Shown piece by piece: positions 18,071 to 26,493 of a DNA stretch of 42,819 nucleotides; position 1 is the stretch's first letter, and every line of letters starts with the position of its first letter. Source of the stretch: Bdellovibrionales bacterium (GTDB lineage Bacteria > Bdellovibrionota > Bdellovibrionia > Bdellovibrionales > UBA1609); the NCBI GenBank assembly GCA_022450595.1, contig JAKUPT010000022.1:1-42819 (forward strand), written 5' to 3'. The translations under genes were made by a program, and so were the position numbers. A model generated the notes under the pieces. It had not been told where the DNA came from and ran no database searches. It saw only the letters and a program-made list of their open reading frames with translations.

Positions 18071-19655
18071 TTTTTAAGTTAGATGGCGAACTATTAAATA
18101 CAACAAGTAACCAGGTGGAGTCTTCATATAAAATCTTTTTGTTTGGGCTAGAATAGATATTATAAATATTCTTATAGATTACTTTTAAATTTAAAAAATC
18201 TTTGTCAAATAACACTTTGATTGGAAAATCACAAAAATCATTTAAAAATTTGTTTCTAGATCTGCCAATTTCTACATCTAATGCCCAATCTATTTTTAAA
18301 ACCGGGTATTGGTTTAGATAGAAGTCTGCATCAGGAAAATGTGGTAGCAGAGCAAATTTACCGTATTTTTGGTTTAAATGTTTAATTTTTATAAATTTTT
18401 TGTAGGTATCATCGCTAGATAATATTCCAAAATATTTATTATCTAAACTTCCAAGATGTTTAGAGATTTCATAAATACGGGGTTCTCTATATCTCTTAAG
18501 ATTTACAATTATAGACCATGTAATAATTAACAATAAAAGTGTAATTAATATTTTTTTACTCTCGTTTAGTTTTATATTACTAAAAACAGGTAAAAGTAAT
18601 GGAGCCATTAATAAAGTAGGATAAGTAGCTCCCCATGATAACGAAGCACACCAGCTGACAGATGCACATAGCAATAAAGATAGTTCATTATTTTTAAAGT
18701 ATCTATACCCCCCCCAGAGTACAGAAATAATAAGTAAGAATTGTGGCCCCTTCCTTAAAAAGACCATTAAATCATGCAATACGACCAAATTATAAGCTTG
18801 ATAAATATAGTAAAATATAACAATGAGCGTACTTATTAATAAAGATACTTTTAGCTTTAATACACCTACTCTGTCTAAAATAATTAATATAATTAATCCT
18901 ATTAAAAATTTAAGCAAATTATCAAAAAAATAAACTTCAAAAGCAGCATGTAAGAAATCATCGAATTTTGTCGCACCTACTGTCTGGTCTATGAATCCAT
19001 TAATTAAGCCTAACTGCTTTAGAAAAATTAAAAATAAACTTAATGAAAATAAAAAACTTAAAGCGAACAAGAAAAATGACTTAATTCTTTTACCATAAAA
19101 GCTTTTATCAAAAAGTATAAATGCAGACATAAAAAATGGTAACGGATAGAATGATTGCTTAGTCATACATGCCAGAAAACATATAACACCAGAGACTAAA
19201 ATATATTTATTTTGTACTTTATCTAGTATATAAATAGAAAGAACACTTAAGAAAATTCCATCAACCGTATGCCATGCCATTGGCGCAAAAGCTCCAGCAC
19301 TTATAAGAAAACTAATTACTACATAAAATAATGTATTTTCACCTAGCAAATATCTTTTTTTTAAAAACTCTAATGAAAGATAATTGGCTAGATATAAAAA
19401 AAGATAAAATCTAAATCTCTCGATTATAACTGAACCAGCCAGAGGAAGTGAATAATAAAACAAAGACTGAAGTATCGGGCTCAGTGGAGGCCTTGCATAG
19501 ATAAAATCCAAATATGGCATCTGCCCAAGATACATTCTCCAAGCATAACCCCTAATAAAACCTTGATCAGTTATATCTTTGCCCCAAACCCCATAAAATA
19601 GAGTCGTTAAGAATGGAATTATAATATAATGATATTTTTTTATAAAATTTAACAT
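18054..19655 (-). CDS. GT-C fold polytopic membrane glycosyltransferase
   Basis: A 533-residue protein with about 10-12 hydrophobic helices and a soluble C-terminal tail of about 130 residues. After the first helix comes KDITDQGFIRG and then YLDFIYARPPLSPI, the acidic first extracytoplasmic loop and the proline-rich motif of GT-C enzymes of the ArnT/GT39/GT83 kind, which use polyprenyl-phosphate sugars as donors. It is not Wzx-like; a Wzy polymerase is a weaker alternative. Its neighbour, divergently arranged across a 128-bp gap, is the HAD-UbiA gene that would begin synthesis of a polyprenyl-phosphoryl pentose, so this could be the transferase using that donor. That link is inference from context. 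Confidence 0.7.
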   Translation of the reverse strand: MLNFIKKYHYIIIPFLTTLFYGVWGKDITDQGFIRGYAWRMYLGQMPYLDFIYARPPLSPILQSLFYYSLPLAGSVIIERFRFYLFLYLANYLSLEFLKKRYLLGENTLFYVVISFLISAGAFAPMAWHTVDGIFLSVLSIYILDKVQNKYILVSGVICFLACMTKQSFYPLPFFMSAFILFDKSFYGKRIKSFFLFALSFLFSLSLFLIFLKQLGLINGFIDQTVGATKFDDFLHAAFEVYFFDNLLKFLIGLIILIILDRVGVLKLKVSLLISTLIVIFYYIYQAYNLVVLHDLMVFLRKGPQFLLIISVLWGGYRYFKNNELSLLLCASVSWCASLSWGATYPTLLMAPLLLPVFSNIKLNESKKILITLLLLIITWSIIVNLKRYREPRIYEISKHLGSLDNKYFGILSSDDTYKKFIKIKHLNQKYGKFALLPHFPDADFYLNQYPVLKIDWALDVEIGRSRNKFLNDFCDFPIKVLFDKDFLNLKVIYKNIYNIYSSPNKKILYEDSTWLLVVFNSSPSNLKINCKN

Positions 19656-19748
19656 ATGACTATTCTACTTCTCAGCTTTATTCTGTTTTTTATTAAAGTG
19701 AATTAATTTTTATACTAAATAGATTCTTAAACCAAACACATAAACCAA

Positions 19749-19775
19749 GTGACAGCATTAATTTTGTTTTATAAT
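19749..19775 (+). promoter_or_regulatory. Candidate promoter of the HAD-UbiA gene, nearly leaderless
   Basis: A perfect TATAAT lies at 19770-19775, with GTGACA (five of six matches to the -35 consensus) at 19749-19754 and a short 15-bp spacer. The ATG begins eight bases after the -10 box, and no Shine-Dalgarno sequence is visible, so the transcript would be leaderless or nearly so. Confidence 0.5.
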
Positions 19776-19783
19776 GTTAAACC

Positions 19784-21187
19784 ATGATTTTATGTGTAGA
19801 TCTAGACCGCACTCTTATAAAAACAGATATTTTACATGAACTCATGCTTCTTTACATGAACCGCAGAACATTGTTTTTTTTAAAGATATTGTTTTTCAGT
19901 TTATTTAAAGGCCGAGCCTGGCTCAAAAGCCAACTCACATCTCTTAAAATTTCAGGCTCATTACCTTTTAACCACAAAGTCCTCAATTATATTAAAGAGC
20001 AAAAAAATCAAGGTCATCAAATCTACTTAGTCACCGCCACTCACATGGTGCATGCTGAGCGCATTGCTGTACAGCTGGGCGACTTGTTTGACGGGGTTTT
20101 TGCCACCACTGCCGATCTTAACTTGAAGGGCAAAAACAAGGCTCAGTTTTTAGTGGATAAGTTTGGTGAGGGCAATTTTGAGTACATTGGTGACAGTTTT
20201 GCCGATATGGCGGTGTGGAAGGTCTGTGGTAAGGCAGTTTTTGCCGGCACTAAGCGCTCGGTGAAGTTTCGTTTAAAGTCGATTCGGCCGGATTTTTTAG
20301 ATTTGTCTGAACCTAAAAACAGACTTAAAGTGTTGGCTAAAGGGCTTCGGGTGCATCAGTGGGCGAAGAACGCTTTGATTTTTGTGGCCCCTGCCTTGGC
20401 TCATGTGATCCATCAGTCCATACACTTGCTTGAGGTGATTCAGGCCTTTTTTGCCTTTTCGTTTGCAGCTTCTGGGGTTTATTTGATCAATGATATGTTT
20501 GATCTGGCCTCAGATAGGGCTCATAGAACCAAAAAGAATCGACCCATTGCAAGCGGTGACCTGCCGATCCCCTATGCCATTAATATTGCTCTGCTTTTAA
20601 AGCTATTTGCTCTCATTATAGCTTTTCTTGTGGGGGTGAAGTTTTTAGTGGTGCTTTTAGGGTACTTGACGGTCACGCGCATTTACACTTTTAAATTAAA
20701 ACGTATGATTCTTTTAGACGTTATGACTTTGTCGGTGCTTTTCACTATCAGACTCTATGCCGGAGCTGCGGCCACAGGTGTTTTTATCTCAAACTGGCTT
20801 TTAACCTTTTCTCTGTTTTTGTTTTTAAGCCTAGCATTGGTGAAAAGATTTTCTGAGATCTTTTTTATGCAAGAGGGCTCGAAGGTGTTAGGCCGTGGGT
20901 ATTCTAAAAGTGATGGTGGGTTTATTAACACACTTGGCATTTCATCGGGCATGATTGCCGTTCTTATTTTAGCTCTGTTTGTGAACAGTCCTGATATTGC
21001 AGCTAAGTACTCTAACCCTGATCTGATTTGGCTTTTGGTGCCTCTTTTATTTTACTGGGTGGCCAGGATTTGGCTTTTGGCTCAGCATGGGCGTGTGAAT
21101 GAAGACCCTATTGTGTTTGCGATTAAAGATCGGGTGTCTTATGTGATAGGGGCCATGGGGGCTGTGATTTTGTTTGTGGCACTTTAG
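19784..21187 (+). CDS. HAD phosphatase-UbiA prenyltransferase fusion, DPPR synthase-like
   Basis: A 467-residue fusion. Residues 1-170 are a HAD hydrolase: DLDRT with Asp6 and Asp8, LVTAT near 82-86, and GDSFAD at 136-141. Residues 190-467 are a UbiA membrane prenyltransferase with the Mg-binding N-D-x2-D-x3-D motif starting at Asn236, followed by KKNRPIASG, and the second motif KLKRMILLDV. HAD-UbiA fusions resemble decaprenyl-phosphate 5-phosphoribosyltransferase (Rv3806c family); the HAD half may remove the 5-phosphate that Rv3807c is thought to remove in mycobacteria. DprE1 and DprE2 at 26494-28514 would complete the pathway, though 5.3 kb of other genes intervene. The first roughly 80 codons are AT-rich like the glycan cluster, the rest G-rich, which suggests an internal recombination point. 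Confidence 0.85.
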   Translation: MILCVDLDRTLIKTDILHELMLLYMNRRTLFFLKILFFSLFKGRAWLKSQLTSLKISGSLPFNHKVLNYIKEQKNQGHQIYLVTATHMVHAERIAVQLGDLFDGVFATTADLNLKGKNKAQFLVDKFGEGNFEYIGDSFADMAVWKVCGKAVFAGTKRSVKFRLKSIRPDFLDLSEPKNRLKVLAKGLRVHQWAKNALIFVAPALAHVIHQSIHLLEVIQAFFAFSFAASGVYLINDMFDLASDRAHRTKKNRPIASGDLPIPYAINIALLLKLFALIIAFLVGVKFLVVLLGYLTVTRIYTFKLKRMILLDVMTLSVLFTIRLYAGAAATGVFISNWLLTFSLFLFLSLALVKRFSEIFFMQEGSKVLGRGYSKSDGGFINTLGISSGMIAVLILALFVNSPDIAAKYSNPDLIWLLVPLLFYWVARIWLLAQHGRVNEDPIVFAIKDRVSYVIGAMGAVILFVAL

Positions 21188-21214
21188 AACATTTCATGCT
21201 GATTTGATACTTAA

Positions 21215-21997
21215 CTAAAAGTAACTGCTTGGGTCTAATATTTGACGATTTAATTCTTTTATTCCTGAATGCTTATTTAATGTTCCAGTGTTTTCTTCAA
21301 ATAACACCAGGTTTCTTTTGGTTTGACTTCTTACACTTGCATATAAAATCCCTGAATAACCCTGCACTTTTGCTATAGCTCCAAGTATCTGACTTGCTGT
21401 GGGTATTTCAAACTCATTATTTATTGAAAACCATTCGTTTTTCACCACTCTGTCTGGTATGCCCAAAGCTTTATAAGAAGGTTCACTTGTTAAAACCAAT
21501 ATATTATCAACGTTGATTACATATTCTATAATAAAGAAGTCTGGAAATGGGAATTGTGCGTCTTTAAACTCATCTTTAATTCCGGCTAGCTCATTATAGT
21601 TTTGCTTCTGTATATCTAAGTGGAATAGTTCACCAAAGCAAACGTCTTTAGTTTCACCGAAATAACTGACTCTACTTCTTAAATCTTCAATGTTTTTATA
21701 GTTAAACCTAGAAGACTTTTCGATTGAACCTTCAGTTGATAGCGGGGTGTTTTCATGAACTTTTTTAATTATTTTAAACCAACTTTGGTCTTTTTGATCG
21801 CAAGCAATTGCTGAATTAAAGCTTAGTTTATTAAGATCTGAGACTTGAACTTCTAAGTGCTTTAGCCTCTTTTGTAAAAAGTTATTTCTGTCTTCTTCAC
21901 TCTCAAACTCATCTGGTATTTCATGTATTGATACTCGCAAAAACCATTTTATAAATGCATCTGCTTCTTCTTTGGAGTTTAAGAGCAAGTGTTTCAT
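21215..21997 (-). CDS. RES-domain toxin, NAD-depleting type
   Basis: A 260-residue RES domain protein. The conserved Arg97 (in SRFNYKN), Tyr112 (SYFG), Glu123 (FGEL), Ser221 (YASVRS) and Asn229 (KRNLVLF) follow the family order, and the IPTASQILGAIA segment matches the family's P-T/S-Q helix. Known RES toxins such as MbcT and Res of Xre-Res modules degrade NAD+ and stop growth. It begins 14 bp after the Xre/ParS-type antitoxin gene, preceded by an AGGAAG site. It has a longer N-terminal region (about 90 residues) than the smallest RES toxins. The gene is convergent with ubiA, 27 bp away. Confidence 0.85.
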   Translation of the reverse strand: MKHLLLNSKEEADAFIKWFLRVSIHEIPDEFESEEDRNNFLQKRLKHLEVQVSDLNKLSFNSAIACDQKDQSWFKIIKKVHENTPLSTEGSIEKSSRFNYKNIEDLRSRVSYFGETKDVCFGELFHLDIQKQNYNELAGIKDEFKDAQFPFPDFFIIEYVINVDNILVLTSEPSYKALGIPDRVVKNEWFSINNEFEIPTASQILGAIAKVQGYSGILYASVRSQTKRNLVLFEENTGTLNKHSGIKELNRQILDPSSYF

Positions 21998-22011
21998 GTT
22001 ATCTGCTCTTC

Positions 22012-22398
22012 CTATAATAGCTGCTCTAAAAGGTTTCTTACTTTTCTTGAACGGCCTTTAAGCATCTCATCGAGGGCTGTCCTATCATTAAACTCTGGGC
22101 GTGGAGTTCTTAACCACCTCTGCATTTTGATTTTAATTTGCTCATTCGTTAACTCAGGATCTGCTTCAGCGAATATACGTATAATTAAATTAAATAAGCT
22201 ATGCCACTGTTTAAGCTTGGGATTTGATGAAGCATAAGGCTTACGACTTAAAGACGTTGCATCAACTCCAAGTGCTGTTGCAATTTCTTTATCTTTTACA
22301 CCAAGAAGCTTAGCTAATTTTTTTAGATTGATCTCTGTAGGGTTTTCTTTAGTGTAAAGCTCCTCTAGCACATCAATTTCTTTAATTGGCACACTCAT
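22012..22398 (-). CDS. Xre/MbcA/ParS-type antitoxin for the RES toxin
   Basis: A 128-residue protein with a helix-turn-helix near residues 25-55 (KLAKLLGVKDKEIATALGV followed by DATSLSR) and a C-terminal region like the DUF2384 toxin-binding domain, ending in ALDEMLKGRSRKVRNLLEQLL. In Xre-RES modules this protein blocks the toxin active site and represses the operon. AGGAGG lies six bases upstream of the ATG. The upstream region has paired 21-bp repeats that may be its operators. Confidence 0.82.
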   Translation of the reverse strand: MSVPIKEIDVLEELYTKENPTEINLKKLAKLLGVKDKEIATALGVDATSLSRKPYASSNPKLKQWHSLFNLIIRIFAEADPELTNEQIKIKMQRWLRTPRPEFNDRTALDEMLKGRSRKVRNLLEQLL

Positions 22399-22459
22399 GA
22401 ACAGCCTCCTGAATACTAAATAAGTATGTGGAATAAATACATCAACAGCTTAGCTTGGG

Positions 22460-22535
22460 TCAATAAATTATCACTAAATTGTCAATTTTATATCATTAAA
22501 TAATCAATTATATATCAATAATTTATCACTTAATT
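22460..22535. promoter_or_regulatory. Paired 21-bp repeats upstream of the RES-Xre operon, likely operators
   Basis: The 21-mer at 22460-22480 recurs at 22515-22535 with two mismatches, start to start 55 bp, about five helical turns. Between them lie partial copies of the same AT-rich pattern (TATCATTAAA, AATCAATTA). The repeats lie 60-140 bp before the antitoxin start, a usual place for autoregulation. Confidence 0.6.
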
Positions 22536-22786
22536 ATAATCTTAAGAGTTTGAAATTACTAGTTTTTCAATAAAAACAATGTATTTTAGCTAATTTTATA
22601 TAACTTTTATCTGGTTTTATTTCGGATTTTTAAGAAAAAATCGTTCATTCTCTGCCAAGCACTTCAATCCAGATTTAATATGGCTTTTGCTCAATATGAA
22701 CAAGTCAGTGTGTACTGTGGTGCCCGGCACTTTTTAGTTTCCGTGAATTAACCTCATTTTCCCAAAAATATACTGTCACGAAAGAG
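22536..22786. other. Intergenic AT-rich stretch without a recognisable gene
   Basis: Between the RES-Xre control region and the 3' end of the large secreted-protein gene. Only short open frames occur and none has a ribosome site or family features. No convincing terminator hairpin was seen. Confidence 0.6.
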
Positions 22787-25093
22787 TTATTTACTGTTGG
22801 CTTGGGCTTTTTTGAACTCCGAATATTTTGATTTATATAGCTTATATAAGGCGCTGTACTCAGCCTTAGTGAGACTCTGCTTTTGTTGGGTGAGGGTGCG
22901 GTAAATTTCATTCAGGGATTTGTTTTTATAATCAGTCACTAGAGTTTGTGGGGGTTTGTTTTTTAAATGTTTTGTGGCTTGAGCTTTTAAATAGATTTGG
23001 GTCGGGTCAGGTTTATTGGGGTCATGGTTGGCAAAATGACGGCACTCTGGTGGGTTTGGAGTGGGGGTGAGTTTATGAAGGTTGTCGCCTGTCCACTGGT
23101 TGGAGTGTGGAGGATGATTGAGTATTCCTGATTTTTTAATGCAATCAATTTTTTCTTTGCTGTAGTGAGCGGGCCAAAACTTTCCAAGGGATTCGTAGTA
23201 GGCATACCTTTCGTGCATCATATGGAAGATGTTGCCGTGTTTGGGGCCAAGGATTTCACCATCTGGGAGTTGAATATAGCCTGCGGGAAGACGGGATCTT
23301 TTCTTAAAAGCTTTTCCTCCTGGTAGGTACTCTTTGAGGTCAAAGCCTCCTTTTATAATTCCAGTTGGTGGAGTGTTTTCGTAGATATCAGTGGTAATTC
23401 TATTGCTATAGCCACCACCTGAGCCATAGCCCATAGAGCTGACGCTATAGCCTCCGCCTCCTGAGGCATTTCCAAGAATATTTGTATTGTAGCCATTGCC
23501 ACTTGAAGAGCTGACCCCTGCTGGATCTGTGCCCAAGGCTTGAATGTTGTCCTGCCCAAGACCTCCTCCACCAGCCCCTCCCATGCCCAAGGAGGCAAGA
23601 CCTTGATTGGCGTTTGGTGCAATGGGAGGTGTATCACCAAGGCCTGGGTTATCATCGGTGGCACTGGAGGTGCCGAGGGAGTTAACCCCTAAAAGATCAT
23701 TGTCATTAGAGTTATTATCATCAATGGATGAATTTAAATTGTTAGAATTTTTGGTCCCCGCTCCAAGGTTTATGCCTTTACATTGAGGAAGACTTGAATC
23801 CAATCTGCATTGAACACAGATAGGATTAGAGGAGTTAGCAGGGTTTGTGCAATCTCCGTTAAAAGCCTGTTGGGCTTGAGTGAACTGATTGTTGGTTTTG
23901 GAGTAATCCTCACACTTTTGAGTCCATTCAGTGAGTGCTTGAAGGCCACCTACATCTTGATTGGCCTTGTTGGCCTCTGATTTAAAACCTGTGCATTGGG
24001 CGTAAAAACTTCTGTAGGAGTCTTTATGAGTGTCGAGTCGTAATTTGTCTGAGCAAAAGTCATTGTAGTAATCATAAGTCGTTCCAAACAGTTCATTCAT
24101 TTCAGTTTTTGAAAATTGATTTTTAAGCCGACACTCGGCTTGAGAGTGTTTGTCTTCAATATCTTGAACCACTTCCATATAGGGCTTGCAGGTGTTGTGG
24201 CATTTATCAACAGCCGTGTAACAATTGGTGGAAAAGGCCATGACACCTGCTGTTCCAGCGCGAGAGATATTTTTTAAAGCGTTACACTTTTCAGGCAAGC
24301 CTCCGGCTGAGTTAATGATTTGAGTCATGTTAGTAATGGTTTTTAAGTACTGGCCTTTATTGCCCTGCTCACCACCTAGGCCACAAGACATGGAGTCGCC
24401 ACAACAAAGCTCGGCACTTGAATGGGAGCTTTCACAAGTTTGCATGGCTTGTTGGATTTTATGGTTAAGACCGGAGACTCCGCCCTCATTGTTTAAATAG
24501 CTCATAGTGTTTTTAACGGGAGTGAAAATATTTAAGTTTGAAAAGTGAGCTCTGCAGTCAAAGGCCTCTGCATTTGCGGTTTGGTTGTGGGTTTTGCAGC
24601 GATCAAGGTCACGGCTGATGCAAGAGGAGTCGTTGCCGCACTTTATGGGTTGGAATTTTATTTTTGGTGGTTTTTGCTGAGTTGTTTGGTTTTGTTTTTT
24701 GGGTGATTTTGTCTGAGTCTTTTTTGTTGGTTTTGGGGGTTCTTCTGAAGAATCATCTTCCATACTAAAAAGTGCAGCGTCAGAGGCACTTACTGTTCGA
24801 CCTTTACTTTTTGAATCACCACATTTATTGATAATACAAACACTAGAATCTTGCTCCAAACGCTGCTGATTCGCATAAATTTTTGTTCCATCAATAGTAC
24901 AGCGACTATTCATAACAGCACTAGTTTTAAGCCGACGTATCGCTTGCTCAGGTGTCATATAATGCCGTTCTACATAATTTTTATAAGCATTTATACAACT
25001 AGAAACTAATTTTTGATTGGCTTGTTCATGACATCGAAGTTCACAGTGAGGATTTGAGTGTGCTAAAAAATTTAATACTAAAACTATTAACAT
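22787..25093 (-). CDS. Large secreted Cys-rich and Gly-rich protein, copy 1
   Basis: A 768-residue protein of unknown family. A short hydrophobic leader (residues 1-13) precedes HCELRCHEQ. Residues 1-430 are cysteine-rich, with a charged Lys/Pro/Gln/Ser linker near 112-148; residues 435-575 are Asn/Ser/Gly-rich low complexity; residues 580-700 form a conserved block with YLPGGKAF, GPKHGNIFHMMHERY and KFWPAHYSKEK. The stop codon just upstream of the ATG fixes the start; no ribosome site is seen. It follows the protease gene by 54 bp, so the two are probably co-transcribed. The protease may process or be held by this protein; that is inference. The copy at 30003-32289 is very similar, most so in its C-terminal two thirds. 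Confidence 0.8.
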   Translation of the reverse strand: MLIVLVLNFLAHSNPHCELRCHEQANQKLVSSCINAYKNYVERHYMTPEQAIRRLKTSAVMNSRCTIDGTKIYANQQRLEQDSSVCIINKCGDSKSKGRTVSASDAALFSMEDDSSEEPPKPTKKTQTKSPKKQNQTTQQKPPKIKFQPIKCGNDSSCISRDLDRCKTHNQTANAEAFDCRAHFSNLNIFTPVKNTMSYLNNEGGVSGLNHKIQQAMQTCESSHSSAELCCGDSMSCGLGGEQGNKGQYLKTITNMTQIINSAGGLPEKCNALKNISRAGTAGVMAFSTNCYTAVDKCHNTCKPYMEVVQDIEDKHSQAECRLKNQFSKTEMNELFGTTYDYYNDFCSDKLRLDTHKDSYRSFYAQCTGFKSEANKANQDVGGLQALTEWTQKCEDYSKTNNQFTQAQQAFNGDCTNPANSSNPICVQCRLDSSLPQCKGINLGAGTKNSNNLNSSIDDNNSNDNDLLGVNSLGTSSATDDNPGLGDTPPIAPNANQGLASLGMGGAGGGGLGQDNIQALGTDPAGVSSSSGNGYNTNILGNASGGGGYSVSSMGYGSGGGYSNRITTDIYENTPPTGIIKGGFDLKEYLPGGKAFKKRSRLPAGYIQLPDGEILGPKHGNIFHMMHERYAYYESLGKFWPAHYSKEKIDCIKKSGILNHPPHSNQWTGDNLHKLTPTPNPPECRHFANHDPNKPDPTQIYLKAQATKHLKNKPPQTLVTDYKNKSLNEIYRTLTQQKQSLTKAEYSALYKLYKSKYSEFKKAQANSK

Positions 25094-25147
25094 TTAAATA
25101 TATTAATACAATTTTTGTTTTATTAATAAATAAATTTTATGTGTGTC

Positions 25148-26242
25148 TCAATTTAATACAGTGCTTAGTCTCTGACAGGCTTTTTGAGGGTCGATAGCGT
25201 AATTTACAGCCCAAGTGCCTTTAAATCCTCTTTGTATTTCTTTGTCGTATGCTGTTCCCTCTGTTGTATTAATACCTATCAACTTCTTATCTGGGCTAAA
25301 TAAGCCTCCACCAGATGAGCCAGAAGCCATATCCGCGTGATGAGTAATAAAACTTTCCGAAGACCTTACAGATTTATTTTCCTTAATAAGCCTGTGGCCA
25401 TCTTTATTTACAGATATTATACGTTCTCCCCTTTTAATATCTTTATTTTTAATGCTTGATATTAAGAATGGTTGATAGGCAACCAGATAACTTTTTTTAT
25501 TTAAATTTTTTTCATCAATTTTTTCATACGCTGCTGAATTTAATAAATCTTTTGTGGGTATAACTATGCAAAAATCATTATAACCATCTCTTTCATATTC
25601 ACTACAACTATTTGCGGAACAGATTACATTTTCAAGGTTAGATTTAAATGTAAATTTTTGTACATCTTTACCTGTGGCAACAGCACTTTTTCTTAATTGA
25701 TTATTATTTACTTTTGTACAGTCATCACCTTTTTTAGTAATAAACCCGTGAGCAGTCGTCATAATCACATTTTTCGATGAAAGACGCTCTCCTAGTAAAG
25801 ACTCAACCTTTTCTCTACAACCCTTTACTGAGTCAATGTCAACACTAACTCCATTAGAAAACTCAATGCCACCATTTTTTTGAAGAACCTGAATAGCAAA
25901 TACAAACGGATATTCATCATTTCTATCTGGATAAAAGTAGTCCGGATGCATATCATTAAAAGTCACTACATCTTGAAAGTACCCGGAGTTATTACCATCT
26001 AGTGCAAGGTTTTTCATTCCACAGTTTTTTTTGTGAGTTTCATTTGGATTTAAAACCATTAGAGGTAAATAGCCATCACTCTCTGGGACTTGAATTTTGC
26101 AATCACGAGCTAAAGCCTCATTGATGTAATAATCACCACCTGTAATGCCTTCATTTTTAAACCTTTGGCACTGCTCGGCTGTAAAGCTGATGCCGTTGGC
26201 AAATATAGGATTTAGAAGTAATAAAAAGGCAATTATGGTCAT
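25148..26242 (-). CDS. Secreted trypsin-like serine protease, copy 1
   Basis: A secreted chymotrypsin-fold protease of about 364 residues. Counting from the ATG at 26242, the triad is His165 (MTTAHGF), Asp223 (YNDFCIV) and Ser310 (SGSSGGGLF). A hydrophobic leader (IIAFLLLLNPIFANG) is followed by a 110-residue N-terminal region, FTAEQCQRF onward, not found in ordinary trypsins, and an even number of cysteines suggests disulfides. ATG at 26242 is conserved in both copies; the frame extends to a TTG at 26263 and has another ATG at 26251 in this copy only. No ribosome site is present, and TATAAT ends ten bases before the ATG. It is first in a two-gene unit with the large secreted protein. Confidence 0.85.
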   Translation of the reverse strand: MTIIAFLLLLNPIFANGISFTAEQCQRFKNEGITGGDYYINEALARDCKIQVPESDGYLPLMVLNPNETHKKNCGMKNLALDGNNSGYFQDVVTFNDMHPDYFYPDRNDEYPFVFAIQVLQKNGGIEFSNGVSVDIDSVKGCREKVESLLGERLSSKNVIMTTAHGFITKKGDDCTKVNNNQLRKSAVATGKDVQKFTFKSNLENVICSANSCSEYERDGYNDFCIVIPTKDLLNSAAYEKIDEKNLNKKSYLVAYQPFLISSIKNKDIKRGERIISVNKDGHRLIKENKSVRSSESFITHHADMASGSSGGGLFSPDKKLIGINTTEGTAYDKEIQRGFKGTWAVNYAIDPQKACQRLSTVLN

Positions 26243-26252
26243 AGTAGCCATT

Positions 26253-26258
26253 ATTATA
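26253..26258 (-). promoter_or_regulatory. -10 box of protease copy 1, leaderless arrangement
   Basis: TATAAT on the minus strand, ten bases before the conserved ATG. The same box, at the same spacing, is present in the second copy (33452-33457). The -35 region is poorly matched. There is no Shine-Dalgarno sequence in either copy. Confidence 0.45.
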
Positions 26259-26415
26259 AACAAAATTTAGTATATAAGGGATAGTTTCATTGGTTTGTGT
26301 AAAAATTTAAGACTTCAAGCCACCTAGATTTAGGTGTTGATATTCAAATGCATAATAAAAAATTATCAACTCTACTGTGGTCAACTGCCATCAGCTATCC
26401 ACCTGTCTTCGTTTA

Positions 26416-26454
26416 GTATTGCGTTGCAATACTGTATAGTGACAGTCACCAAAC
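26416..26454. repeat. Dispersed 39-bp double-palindrome element, copy 1
   Basis: The element has a 7-bp inverted repeat, GTATTGC and GCAATAC around GTT, followed by TGTATAGT and a second palindrome GTGACAGTCAC, ending CACCAAAC. It is identical to the copy at 35286-35324 over all 39 bases. It lies between the protease and dprE1, about 40 bp upstream of the dprE1 start. Confidence 0.9.
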
Positions 26455-26493
26455 TTCATGACGAGTAAATTGTAAAACAGTACACTCAGGCCT

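Larger units (their letters stand above)
22787..26330. repeat. Direct repeat copy 1 of the protease/partner module
   Basis: Matches 30003-33529 in the same orientation. Homology begins near the partner gene's stop codon and ends at CACCTAGATT (26321-26330), after about 85 nearly identical bases upstream of the protease. At the border CACCTA and TAGGTG form a small palindrome in this copy only. Confidence 0.85.

Noticed and set aside
18054-19655. Wzy polymerase or Wzx flippase
   Set aside because: The acidic first loop and the proline-rich RPPLSP region fit GT-C transferases better; no Wzx-like layout. Wzy cannot be fully ruled out.
22705-22911. Small minus-strand frame at the 3' end of the large secreted-protein gene
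   Set aside because: It overlaps the end of the large gene in another frame and shows no ribosome site or protein-like composition.
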